Shown piece by piece: positions 17,089 through 27,200 of a DNA stretch of 64,000 bases. Made by a program: the position numbers and the translations under genes. The DNA comes from Prosthecobacter sp. (GTDB taxonomy: Bacteria > Verrucomicrobiota > Verrucomicrobiia > Verrucomicrobiales > Verrucomicrobiaceae): contig NZ_JACSRD010000138.1 of NCBI RefSeq assembly GCF_014879935.1, positions 1 to 64,000 of the forward strand, written 5' to 3'. Position 1 is the first letter of the stretch. Each line of letters begins with the position of its first letter. The notes beneath the pieces are model-generated. The model did not search any database. It saw nothing but the letters and a program-made list of their open reading frames with translations, and was not told the origin of the DNA.

Positions 17089-18660
17089 ATGTCCACGTCC
17101 CTCATCATGTTCCTGGCCTTTGTGGGCCTCACGCTGCTCATCACCTTCTGGGCGGCGAAGAAAAACACCGGCGCCAGCGCCTACTTCGCCGCCGGGCGCA
17201 GCATCACCGGCTGGCAGAACGGCCTCGCCGTCGCAGGCGACTACATGAGCGCCGCGAGCTTCCTCGGCATCTCCGGCATGATCTGCTTTTCAGGCTACGA
17301 CGGCTTCATGTACTCCGTCGGCTTCCTCGTCGCCTACATCACCGTGCTGCTGGTCGTCGCCGAGCCGCTGCGCAACGCCGGCAAGTACACGATGGCCGAC
17401 CTGCTCGCATATCGCCTCAAACCACGTCCCGTGCGTGCGCTTGCCTCGCTGAGCACCCTGGTCGTCTCCACCTTCTACATGATCGCGCAGATGGTCGGCG
17501 CCGGTGCGGTGATCAAGGAGCTCATCCACATCGAATTCGCGCCGGCAGTGATCGGCGTGGGGATCCTGATGCTCGTCTATGTCGTCTTCGGCGGCATGCT
17601 GGCCACCACCTGGGTGCAGATCATCAAGGCGCTGCTGCTCATGGTCGGCGCGTTGCTCTTGAGCTACCTCGTTCTGCAGCATCATGGCTTCAGCTTCGCC
17701 AACTTCTTCGAGGCCGTCTCCAAAGCCGACTACGCCGGCACGGCTCCGCCCAAAAACCTGCTCGAACCCGGCCTGAAGTACGGTGCCGCCGCTGGAGCGT
17801 GGGGCCACATTGATCTCATTTCCCTCTGTCTCGGCTTGGTGCTCGGCACCGCCGGCCTGCCACACATTCTGGTGCGCTTCTACACCGTCCCAGACGCCAA
17901 GACCGCCCGCTCCAGCGTCGTGTGGGCCATGGCCATCATCGGCCTGTTCTACATCATGACCACCTTCTTCGGCTTTGGCGCTGCCACGATCCTGGAAAAG
18001 GCCAAAATCCTCACCGCTGCTGGCAAACCGAACACCAACATGGTCGCGCCGATCCTCGCGCAGCACCTCGGCGGGGAGTTGTTCTTTGCCTTCATCAGCG
18101 CCGTGGCCTTCGCGACCATTCTCGCCGTCGTCGCCGGCCTCACCATGAGCGCCAGCGCCAGTTTCGCGCACGACTTCTACACCAACGTCATCCATCACGA
18201 CAAGGAGCATCGCCCCGGCGACGAAATCCGCGTCGCGCGCATCACCGCCTTCGTCGTCGGTGCCGCCAGCATCGGTCTGGCCATCTATTTGGGCCCCAGC
18301 GTGAACGCTGCGTTCCTCGTCGGCCTCGCCTTCTCCGTCGCTGCCTCGGCAAACCTGCCGGTCATCGTGCTCAGCGTGTTCTGGAAGCGTTTCAACACCA
18401 CGGGAGCGGTCGCAGGCCTCGGCGGCGGACTGATCGTCTCGATCGTTCTCATCCTGCTCAGCCCGAACGGCATGTTTGGCAAGGAAGGCGCTATCTTCCC
18501 GCTCGAAAACCCCGGCATCGTCAGCATTCCCATCGGCTTCCTCGCCGCCTGGCTGGGCACCATCCTCACCGCCCGCGATCCGCAGGCCGAGTCCAAGTTC
18601 ATCGAACTCAAAGTCCGTGCCCACACCGGCCTTGGTGCTGAGAAGGCGACGGCGCATTGA
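17089..18660 (+). CDS. actP: Cation/acetate symporter ActP (sodium:solute symporter family)
   Basis: 523-residue sodium/solute symporter with about 13 helices. Landmarks are TFWAAKKNTGASAYFAAGRS, GDYMSAASFLGISGMI (the conserved core of helix 2), GGMLATTWVQIIKALLLMVG, GLPHILVRFYTVPDAKTARS and ATILAVVAGLTMSASASFAHDF. GLPHILVRFYTV and the DUF485 partner mark the acetate/glycolate (ActP) subgroup. Import of acetate or another short-chain carboxylate with a cation is expected. The gene ends 13 bases before the convergent Hsp100-like gene. Confidence 0.92.
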   Translation: MSTSLIMFLAFVGLTLLITFWAAKKNTGASAYFAAGRSITGWQNGLAVAGDYMSAASFLGISGMICFSGYDGFMYSVGFLVAYITVLLVVAEPLRNAGKYTMADLLAYRLKPRPVRALASLSTLVVSTFYMIAQMVGAGAVIKELIHIEFAPAVIGVGILMLVYVVFGGMLATTWVQIIKALLLMVGALLLSYLVLQHHGFSFANFFEAVSKADYAGTAPPKNLLEPGLKYGAAAGAWGHIDLISLCLGLVLGTAGLPHILVRFYTVPDAKTARSSVVWAMAIIGLFYIMTTFFGFGAATILEKAKILTAAGKPNTNMVAPILAQHLGGELFFAFISAVAFATILAVVAGLTMSASASFAHDFYTNVIHHDKEHRPGDEIRVARITAFVVGAASIGLAIYLGPSVNAAFLVGLAFSVAASANLPVIVLSVFWKRFNTTGAVAGLGGGLIVSIVLILLSPNGMFGKEGAIFPLENPGIVSIPIGFLAAWLGTILTARDPQAESKFIELKVRAHTGLGAEKATAH

Positions 18661-18673
18661 TCGAAACGGGCCG

Positions 18674-20953
18674 TCATGCGGCCTGGATCCGCGTGCCGCC
18701 ATCTTCCAGCGAGATCGAGAGTGTCGCATCTCGCTGGGCGGCGTTTTCCAGCCGCCATTTTGCCAGCGGAGTGACCACGAGGCGTTCCAAGGCCCGCTGG
18801 AGGGGCCTGGCACCGAAACGGTGGTCGTAACCGTCCCGCACGAGCGTGGCGAGCAGCTCTTCGGACCAGCTCAGGGTCAGCCCGCTGGCGGCCAGGCCCT
18901 CGCGCTGGTTGAGGTCGTGGAGTTCCTTGAGGGCAATGTCACGCACATGCGTCTGCGCCAGTGAATCGAAGGTGACGACCGCATCGAGGCGGTTGAAGAA
19001 CTCGGGACGGAAGAATTTCTTCACGGCCGTTTCAAACGCGGGCGGAACCTGGTCCGCTCCAAAGCCCATCGCACCGCGTGAAGTGGCCCCCAGGTTGGAA
19101 GTCATCACGATGATGGCGCTGCGAAAGTCGGTCACCCGGCCAAAACGGTCTGTCAGACGGCCTTCATCCAGCAGACCCAGCAGCGCGTCATAGACTTCAG
19201 CAGCCGCTTTTTCGATCTCGTCAAAAAGCAGCACGCTGAAGGGCTGGCGGCGCAGTTTTTGGATCCACGCAGCCGCGTCGCCATCCGGCGCATGCAGCAG
19301 GCGATGCGCCGCGCCCCAGCTTCCGTATTCGCTCATGTCCAGGCGCACGAGACGCTCCTTTTCCGTCCCGGAGCCGAAACAGAACTCGGACATCGCCCTG
19401 GCCAGCGCGGTCTTGCCCACGCCCGTCGGCCCGCAGAACAGCATCACGCCCTGAGGCCGCCCAGGATCGGTCATCCCGGCTTTGATGCCCGTGATGACGC
19501 GTGCGGCGGCCTCCACGGCCGCGGGCTGGCCGATGATCTGTGCGGCGAGCGATTCGCGCACCTCGTCGAAAGGAAGCGGCCATTCATCCCGCAACAGGAG
19601 TTCAGGCAAACCGGTCTGCTGGACGAACAAGGCCAGCACATCGTCGGCATCGACGCGGCGGGAGTCCAACGTCTGGCGCCCTGCCCTCTCGGCGAGTTTC
19701 CGAATGAAGGCTGACGCCGGGCCTGGAAAAGCAGCGCAGGGCTGGAAGCGCCGAAACAGCCGGTGAACGAGTGTCACGCTTCCGGGAGCGAATTCGAGCC
19801 TTCCAGAGGTCGCGCAGGCATGCGCGACTCGTTCCAGCACATTGCGTGCTTCATTGTCACCGAAGGCAGGCACGTGGACGATTTGAAAAACGTCCAGCAG
19901 GCCTGGCATGAGTCTTCGGCAGGCATCCACCTCTGCTGGCGAGGCTTCCGCGATCATGTGCAGCTCGCGGCGTTGTAAAAACGGCAGCAAAAAGGCGCCC
20001 ACGCTGTCATTGGCCTCCGCACCTCCCACGCGTAGCAGCTCGAGCAGGTTCTCCGCGCAGAAGACGCCTTCGATCTCGCTCAGTTTCTGGATGAACTCCT
20101 CGCAGCGCTCCTCCCACTGACCGAGGTACTTCATTCCCGCGATCATGCGTGCGCCGCTGCCACGCCAGCAGCGCCAGGTGCGCATGGAGTTGTCACTCTC
20201 GTCATCAGCAGTGAGTCGCGCCATGCGGCGGGCGGCGTCGGTGATGATGGTGCTTTTGCCGCAACCTGGCTCACCCACGAGCAAAACGTGGACGCGTTCC
20301 GTCGTGAGCTTGCGCAGTACCGTCATCACCTGTGCGTCGCGACCATAGGCGGCCGAACTCGGCCCACGATCATGCAGCAGCGGATCCGCCACGGTGAAAA
20401 GCACCTGCATGTCCTCGCGTTCGCGCATCGGCGTCTGTCGCGTGGAGCCTGCCACCTCGCGCACACTCACCTGTTCGAGCCATGCGTTGCGTGGCGGCAG
20501 TTTCAGCGCCAGATCCGCGGGTGTCATGCCGGTGAGGTGGTCTTTCACGTAGTGGCGCACCAGTTCTTTGAGCTGTGCCTCGTTGTGAAAGTGAAACCGC
20601 AGTTCCAGCACCGGGACTTCGCATACCGGCAGGCCGTTCTCTGCTTTTCCGGTCACACACGGCACGCGCAGCGTCACCGTTTCCGGACTGGGGATGAGAC
20701 GGTGGCCGGTCTCGTCTTTGTATTGCGCACGCACCTCCACCTTCACCTCTCGCAGCTGTGGCTCCAGCAGTTCAGGGTCGATGCTCCAGGATTCATGCTC
20801 GGCACGCCAGGCCAGTGCCTCACTGAGCTGCCTCAGCACCTCCTGCGGCGTGGCCCCGCAGGCAGATGCGTTGCGGTAGTCTCCCACCAGCAAGCCGGTG
20901 ACACCACCGCTGGCATCACGCCAGAGCAGGACGGGGAAAACATGCGTCGCCAT
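18674..20953 (-). CDS. Divergent Hsp100/Clp-like ATPase, paralogue 3 of a three-gene array
   Basis: 759 residues, two AAA+ modules. The N-terminal about 190 residues are not Clp_N but a beta-rich domain shared loosely with the two neighbours. D1 has an intact Walker A (GEPGCGKS, residues 227-234) and a ClpB-like pore-loop segment MIAGMKYLGQWEERC. Its Walker B position reads GVFCAENLL, lacking the Asp-Glu pair. D2 has Walker A GPTGVGKT, Walker B LLFDEIEKA, sensor 1 MTSNLGA and sensor 2 FGARPLQRALER, all intact. The GYVG pore-loop residues of normal Clp D2 are replaced (HAPDGDAAAW). Unlike its paralogues it ends soon after the D2-small domain. It starts 9 bases after the upstream paralogue's stop. 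It is likely part of a mixed complex; the substrate is unknown. Confidence 0.85.
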   Translation of the reverse strand: MATHVFPVLLWRDASGGVTGLLVGDYRNASACGATPQEVLRQLSEALAWRAEHESWSIDPELLEPQLREVKVEVRAQYKDETGHRLIPSPETVTLRVPCVTGKAENGLPVCEVPVLELRFHFHNEAQLKELVRHYVKDHLTGMTPADLALKLPPRNAWLEQVSVREVAGSTRQTPMREREDMQVLFTVADPLLHDRGPSSAAYGRDAQVMTVLRKLTTERVHVLLVGEPGCGKSTIITDAARRMARLTADDESDNSMRTWRCWRGSGARMIAGMKYLGQWEERCEEFIQKLSEIEGVFCAENLLELLRVGGAEANDSVGAFLLPFLQRRELHMIAEASPAEVDACRRLMPGLLDVFQIVHVPAFGDNEARNVLERVAHACATSGRLEFAPGSVTLVHRLFRRFQPCAAFPGPASAFIRKLAERAGRQTLDSRRVDADDVLALFVQQTGLPELLLRDEWPLPFDEVRESLAAQIIGQPAAVEAAARVITGIKAGMTDPGRPQGVMLFCGPTGVGKTALARAMSEFCFGSGTEKERLVRLDMSEYGSWGAAHRLLHAPDGDAAAWIQKLRRQPFSVLLFDEIEKAAAEVYDALLGLLDEGRLTDRFGRVTDFRSAIIVMTSNLGATSRGAMGFGADQVPPAFETAVKKFFRPEFFNRLDAVVTFDSLAQTHVRDIALKELHDLNQREGLAASGLTLSWSEELLATLVRDGYDHRFGARPLQRALERLVVTPLAKWRLENAAQRDATLSISLEDGGTRIQAA

Positions 20954-20962
20954 GGTCAGGAA

Positions 20963-23900
20963 TCAGTTCGGAGATTGAAACAGCGCGTCCAGTTCTTCCG
21001 GGAGTGGCAGAGCGGAGAGGTGAAAGGCGCGGAATCCGTCTTCGTCCGCGTCTTCTTGCACAGCCAGGCCGGTGTGATGGCTGAGGATCTGGTGATTGGA
21101 ACGCGCCGTCATCACCACGGGTGCTTCTTCCACCGGGATGGACTGCGCGAGGCGCTGAGCCAGCTCGTTGGCGGTCGCGCAGGTGAGCCTCTGCACCTCC
21201 AGCGTCTGCAGGGAACCGTCGTCTTCCAGCAGCCAGCAACCCCGCAGCGGTTCCAGCAAACGCGCGACATTCAACCCCGCCGTCCAGATGCCGGTCTGGA
21301 ACGGCCGCAAAGAGTCAGCCAGTGCGCCGACCGGCTTCACTTCGCAGCCCCAATGGCTGCTCAAGAGCCTCAGCACTCTTTCCTGAAGCGCTTTGGCATG
21401 GCCCATGGCACGCGGCCCCTTCCCGCGAATGACCAGGCCAACCGCCGCATAGTCATGGGGTTCACCTGTCATCAACTCCAGCAGTGAAAGCTCCCGCACA
21501 CATGCGAAGACGGGCGTCTCGGCGATTTCGAGGCTCGTCGCGTCGAGGTCGGCGAGTTCGCTTTGATGCAGCTCGGCTTCGCGTGCGCGGTCAAAGCGTG
21601 GATTGCCGGAAAGGTACTGGCGGACGACGATTTTCACCGGACGTGCACGGGAAACGGAAAGCACACGGCTGCTGCTGACGGGGCGGGCCTTCAGGCTGTT
21701 CTCCGCTGCCTGCAACACGCGCTCCACACGGCGCACCTGTTCACGACAATGGTAGTAGCGTTCCTGGGCCTGGGTGAGCGCATCGAGCTCGACCTTGCCG
21801 CCCGGTGCATGCGCTTCGATGCTGTCGGTCAGTCGGCCCAGCGCGTCATAGGCCGCATCCAGCACCGCTGTCGCAGGAACGCCGCCCCGAGAGAGTTGTT
21901 CAGGCCAAAACACGGTGCGTTCCACCGGGCGCAGCTCCCGAGTGTGCAGCGTGAACTGTTGATCAGCGCAACGCAGCTCAATCCGCAGCGGAATGCCCGG
22001 TGTGCGTGCCGCGAGATCGGCGGCGAGCGGTTGCGCCACTTCCCGCTCGATCACGCGTTTCAAAGCGCGTGCGCCGAGCTGCGGATGATGCCCCAGCTCC
22101 ACGAGCCGTTCGGCCGCCGCCGCCGTGAAGTCAAAGAGGCACTGGCGTTGCCGCAAACCATCGCGCTTCAACACATCGGCCAGCAGCCGGTTGGCGATCT
22201 CCGCCAGATGTTCACGTTTCAGTTCGCGGAACGGCAGCACGCGGTCCAGCCGGTTGAAAAACTCCGGTCGGAAGAACTTTTCCGCCGCCTTGACATACGC
22301 CGCCTCCATTTCGGTCTCCTGAACGCCACCGAAACCGATGCGCGAGCCCGCCTCGCGAACGCCGAGATTTGAGGTGAGCAGGATCACGCAGCTCGTGAAG
22401 TCCGCCACGCGACCGAGCGCATCGCTGAGCCGTCCTTCGTCCAGAACGCCCAGCAGCATGTCAAAAACCTCGGGGGCGGCCTTTTCGATCTCGTCAAACA
22501 GCACCACGGAGAAGGGCTGCCTGCGCACCGCGCCTGTGAGCAGCCCGTCTGGCTGCCCCGGCGTCCCGGTGAGCCGCGGCACGGCAGTCGAATCCACCAT
22601 TTCGTTCATGTCGAAGCGCAGCAGACGGTCCGCGCTGCCGAACAAATGCTGCGCCAGCGCCTTCGCGCACTGCGTTTTGCCCACACCCGTCGGTCCCAGC
22701 AGCAAAAAGGCCGCCAGGGGCCGGCGCGGATCGTTCAACCGTGCCTTGAGCTTGATGAGCACATCCGCAAAGGCATGCAGCACCTCGTCCTGACCGCTGA
22801 CATGTTTCAGGAGGTCGTTCACGATGCTCTCACGGCTGAGCGCCTGCGTGCTGTCGAGCATCGACAAGTGCAGGCCGCTGCGCTCGCGAAACTCTTCCAG
22901 TGCGGCGTGACGGTCACAGGTCCCGCCTGCATGCTTGACTGAAAGACGTTGGAGGAAGCCCGCCGCCTTGCCTGGAAACGCCGCATCGCTCGCGAAGCGG
23001 CGATGCAGTTCATACACGGCCGGCACCACTTCGATGGAAAACGCACAGTCATGCTGCCGCTCCATTTCACGCGCGGCGCTCACCAGAATGCGCAGCGTGT
23101 CCGCCTCTCCCGGCTCCGTCACCGGCACCACATGAAAGAGGTCGGCGAAGGTGCGGTCACGCTCACGCAGCACCCGCCATGATTCGGGCGTGATCTCCGC
23201 CAGCAGGCGCAGGCTGCGCTTTTCAAGACGCGGCTTCAGAAGTTGCGCCACGCTCAAATCGCTGTTCGCGCTCTGTCCGGCGGTGAAGAGACCGGGCAGG
23301 TCGTCCAGATAAAGCACCGCGTCGTTCTTTTCGACGTGCTCGCAGATCGCCTGCACGCGATTCTGCCACTGGCCCACGTAGCTCATGCCGCTGATCAGCC
23401 GCATCGGTGAGACGAGCCACACATTCCGCCTCTTGGTCCACGCCTTGTCCGCCATCATGCGCCAGACGAACTCCTGCACGAGGGCGCTTTTCCCGACCTG
23501 ACGCGGTCCGACGAGCAAAAGGGCACGCTTGTCCGGCAGGCGCAGCCAGCGCTCCAGATCCGCCACTTCCGTCTCACGGCCGGTCGCTCGTGGCAGATCA
23601 TCGGGATACATCGAGTTCAGCAGCCGGCCCACTTTGCGCAGTTCGGCCTCGCCATCGGGCTTTTTGTCGCTGCCGCCGAAAATGGAGGCCCGTCTGGCTG
23701 GTTTCGCCTTCAGCGCATTGAGGGCCGGCTTGATCTTCACCTCCAGCACGGTCAGCCGGGCCTTGCCTTCCTGCGGCAGCGCGTAGTCATCGAGATCGAC
23801 GCCGTCTCCCTTCTTTTCCATCTCGCGAAAATGCTGGGTCAGCACCTCCACCGCGCGTTCGTTGAGCCGCTGATCCTTCAGCACCTCAAAATGCACGTTG

Positions 23901-24241
23901 GACAGCCTGGGTGTGAACCAGAGCTTGCGCCCCAAGGCCTCGTAACCTGCCAGAAAGAAGCGTCGAAGATGCGGGCCGCTCTTCAACTCGATGCGCAGGT
24001 CCAGCGTCCTCGTGTCATAGTCCGGCAGCAGAGACCAGTGGGCCAGCTCGTCATGCCGGGTGTCTTGCGAAAGCTCCAGCAGCTTCGTCTGCAGGTCGGA
24101 TTGCATCTGCGCGAGAGCACGCGAGAGCTTTTCCGACTTCCGCATGGGCTCATCACGATGCAGGGGCCTCAGCACAAACAGCGGCGCCTCCCCCGCTCCG
24201 CGTGAGTGCTCCTCGATGTAAATGGGCAGCGTGATCGTCAT
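20963..24241 (-). CDS. Divergent Hsp100/Clp-like ATPase, paralogue 2, with release-factor-like C-terminal domain
   Basis: 1092 residues from the ATG that overlaps the upstream stop (ATGA at 24238-24241). The N-domain is novel (residues 1-200). D1 has Walker A GPRQVGKS (245-252), pore-loop MRLISGMSYVGQWQNR and Walker B AVLYLDD, with Asp instead of the catalytic Glu. D2 has intact GPTGVGKT, VVLFDEIEKAAPEVF, LLTSNLG and LGARALKRVIER, but GTPGQPDGLL instead of the aromatic GYVG pore loop. After D2-small come a coiled coil (about 840-900) and residues 933-1020 (AVGLVIRGKG, then LQERVLRLLSSHWGCEV, then LLEDDGSLQTLEVQRL). These follow the spacing of the PCRF domain of peptide-chain release factors, without any GGQ domain. 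The PCRF resemblance is by eye and needs profile confirmation. Confidence 0.82.
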   Translation of the reverse strand: MTITLPIYIEEHSRGAGEAPLFVLRPLHRDEPMRKSEKLSRALAQMQSDLQTKLLELSQDTRHDELAHWSLLPDYDTRTLDLRIELKSGPHLRRFFLAGYEALGRKLWFTPRLSNVHFEVLKDQRLNERAVEVLTQHFREMEKKGDGVDLDDYALPQEGKARLTVLEVKIKPALNALKAKPARRASIFGGSDKKPDGEAELRKVGRLLNSMYPDDLPRATGRETEVADLERWLRLPDKRALLLVGPRQVGKSALVQEFVWRMMADKAWTKRRNVWLVSPMRLISGMSYVGQWQNRVQAICEHVEKNDAVLYLDDLPGLFTAGQSANSDLSVAQLLKPRLEKRSLRLLAEITPESWRVLRERDRTFADLFHVVPVTEPGEADTLRILVSAAREMERQHDCAFSIEVVPAVYELHRRFASDAAFPGKAAGFLQRLSVKHAGGTCDRHAALEEFRERSGLHLSMLDSTQALSRESIVNDLLKHVSGQDEVLHAFADVLIKLKARLNDPRRPLAAFLLLGPTGVGKTQCAKALAQHLFGSADRLLRFDMNEMVDSTAVPRLTGTPGQPDGLLTGAVRRQPFSVVLFDEIEKAAPEVFDMLLGVLDEGRLSDALGRVADFTSCVILLTSNLGVREAGSRIGFGGVQETEMEAAYVKAAEKFFRPEFFNRLDRVLPFRELKREHLAEIANRLLADVLKRDGLRQRQCLFDFTAAAAERLVELGHHPQLGARALKRVIEREVAQPLAADLAARTPGIPLRIELRCADQQFTLHTRELRPVERTVFWPEQLSRGGVPATAVLDAAYDALGRLTDSIEAHAPGGKVELDALTQAQERYYHCREQVRRVERVLQAAENSLKARPVSSSRVLSVSRARPVKIVVRQYLSGNPRFDRAREAELHQSELADLDATSLEIAETPVFACVRELSLLELMTGEPHDYAAVGLVIRGKGPRAMGHAKALQERVLRLLSSHWGCEVKPVGALADSLRPFQTGIWTAGLNVARLLEPLRGCWLLEDDGSLQTLEVQRLTCATANELAQRLAQSIPVEEAPVVMTARSNHQILSHHTGLAVQEDADEDGFRAFHLSALPLPEELDALFQSPN

Positions 24242-27200
24242 GACAGCTCCTCCACGGCCTTCGCCAGTCGTGCCTCGATCAGGCGTCGCATCGCCGCATC
24301 CGGCTCCGAACGTGCCCACTCAGACTCGGCAAGGATGCTGTCGGAGATCTTGTTTTCGTCAGCGTTGAAAAGCCGGCGCGGTTTGCTGGACTTGTCGGTG
24401 ATGAATCCAGCGCGGTGGACGCCAGCCGGAGGCACGTAATCGGCGAGCTGCGTCGCTCCCGCCTCCACCAGGCAGATCCGGTGCACGCCGTTGCTGACGT
24501 GCTTGTGCAGGCCCGCCTCATGAAGGAAGCGCGGATGAAACAACTCGCCGCGCAGATGCAGCAGGGCTCCCACCCAGCCGCCCGGCGGTCTGGCCATTGG
24601 TTCGTTCACATTCTTCGGAGGTTCGCGGCGCGGCTTGCTCTCCGGCGCATCCCGGCCTGCGGGTGGCAGCACAAATTCGAAGCCCAGGAGCTTTCCACCC
24701 AGAGCAGCGGCGTGGTCGAGGTAAATGCGAATCATCTGCTGCATCCAGCCGCGCTCTTCGCTGTAGATGGCGACCACGACGTCATCCGGCTGCGTGAAGC
24801 TCAGGCGGAAAAAGTCACGCTGAAGCTGCTGACGGTCGTTTTGAATCTCTGACAGGCATTGGTGCAGTGCAGCGGCGTCAAAACCGCCTGCCAGATGAAA
24901 GGTGCCGAGCGTGTCCGTTTCCAGACCGTCCATGCGCTGAGTGAGCCTGGCCAGGTCTCCCAGCAAGCGGCGCAAATGCCCCAGCCGCGCCATGCGCTCC
25001 TGTTCGTCGCTGCTGAGCCAGCCGCGTTTTGCGCTTCGTCGTTCCAACACGGCCAGGATGGGTACTTCATTCTCCAGCGCACTCACGGTCGAGCTTCGTG
25101 CCAGCTTTGACAAACGGCGGCGGAGCGTCACCACCTCGTCGGCGAGTTTCAGCGCTTGCTGCGTGGCTGCGGCGTCCTCTTTGGCCTGATGCTGGCGTAC
25201 TTCGATCACCAGCGCCTGCTTCACGACATTCACCGTGGCCACGAGCGGCTGGCGATGCCGCACGTCGTTCAGCGCCTCGGCCAGCGGCACCATCAGCTCG
25301 CGCTCCAGCACACGTTTCAGCGGTCGTGCGCCATACTTTGGGTCGTGCCCGCGATCTGCCAGATGCTCCTCCACTCCGGGACCGAGTCGCAGATCCACAG
25401 CGCGCAGGCGGAGGCCGTCACGCTGTCTGAGAAGGTCCAGATGACGCCGGGTGACACGTAGCATGAGGTCGCGACTCAGGGCCCGGAATCGCAAAATGGC
25501 GCCGAGGCGATTGTAAATCTCCGGCCGCAGAAACTGGCGTGCCGCTTCCTCAAAATGGCCGCTGCTGTCACTTGCCGCACCGCCGGGAAATCCCACGGCG
25601 CCACGCTGAAAATCCCGCGCACCGAGGTTGGAGGTCATGATGACCACCGTGTTGCAAAAGTCTGCCACCCGCCCCGCGGCGTCGGTGAGGCGTCCATCTC
25701 CGAGGATCTGCAGCAGCAGGTCAAAAAACGCCGGATCGGCCTTTTCGAACTCGTCCAGCAGCAGCACGCTGAACGGCTGCTCGCGCACTCGGGAGGTCAG
25801 AAGCCCCTCGGGCTGACCTGCACCGCCGATCAACCGCTGAACCGACGCCGCATCACTGAACTCGCTCAAGTCGAAGCGTGCCAGCCGGTTCGCGCTGCCA
25901 AAAAGGAACTCCGCGAGAGACTTCGCCAGCTCCGTCTTGCCCGTGCCCGTCGGTCCCACGAACAAAAACGACGCCAGCGGCTGCTTGGGACGGTTCAGGC
26001 GGGCTTTCACCGTCACCAGCAGATCCAGCACCGCCTCCACCGCCTGCGGCTGGCCGATCACCCGCTGCGTGAACCACTGCCGTGTGGCATCCAGGTCGAG
26101 CGGAAGATCATCCTTCAAAAGCACCTCTGGGAGCCCTGTCTCCCGGGTGAAAGCGGCGGTGACCTGCGCCACGCTCAGCAGCGTCTTTTGTTCCACCGGC
26201 TGCTCCGTGACCAGCGTCGTGAGAAACCGGACCGGACGTCCCGGGTTGGCTGAATACGTGGCGTAACGGCGATGGAGCTGGTGCAGCCAGTCGAGCGCCG
26301 CGTCCGACCGTGCGTGGTCGCTGTCCTTCCGTGCCAGATGCAGAAACACCTGGTCCAAAATGCGCCGCGTGACCTCTGGAGCCGGCTCCGGCACGCGAAC
26401 GTGCAGAAATGCGCCCGCGATGTGCGGATCACGCCGCTCAATGACCGCCAGTTGCTCCGGCGTGCATTCCGCGATGGCGAGAAGCTCGCCGCGAGCGATC
26501 CATGGCCGCAAAAAACTGGCGATGCTCTGTGCATTCGCGCTGTGCTGGCCGACCTCCATCAGTTCGACCAGATTTCCCAGATGCAGCACCGATTTTGTCT
26601 TCGAAGCCTCGCGGCACAGGTCCCGGCAGCGCTCCTGCCACTGCCCGAATCCTGACTGGCCGGCGATGAGCTGCGCGCCGCTGGTGCTCCAGACACTTTT
26701 TCCAGTCATGCGTGCCAGTTCCCGCACGGCAGCCGTCTTTCCCACACCTGGCGGCCCCACGAGCAGCACGCTGGCAGGCTGTCTTGACTCCAGCGCCTCG
26801 CGCAACAGATGCAGCGTGGCTTCCATCTCGAACGCGGGCGCCGTGTTCTGCCGCGTGAGTTTCACCGCCACCCGGCGCAGCACCGACTTCTCCTTTTTCT
26901 CCCCGTCCTTCTGTTCCTCCAGCTCACGCGGTGTCTTGATCTCGGCCGTGACGCTGAGCTCATCCACCCGCAACTCACGCACAATCTGCGTCTTCGCCAG
27001 GCGCTCCAGGGAAACGCGTTTCACACGATCCACGAGTGCCAGCCGCACATGAGCCTCCACGCGTTCGGCGATCTGCTCCGCCTTTGCAGCGATCACCTGC
27101 ACACCAAGCGCCGGAATGAACGCCAGATGCAGATCGTCGGCCTCCGACCATGCGAGATAATCAAAACGCAACTCCACCGGCGTCCGCCAGTCGGCGCGCT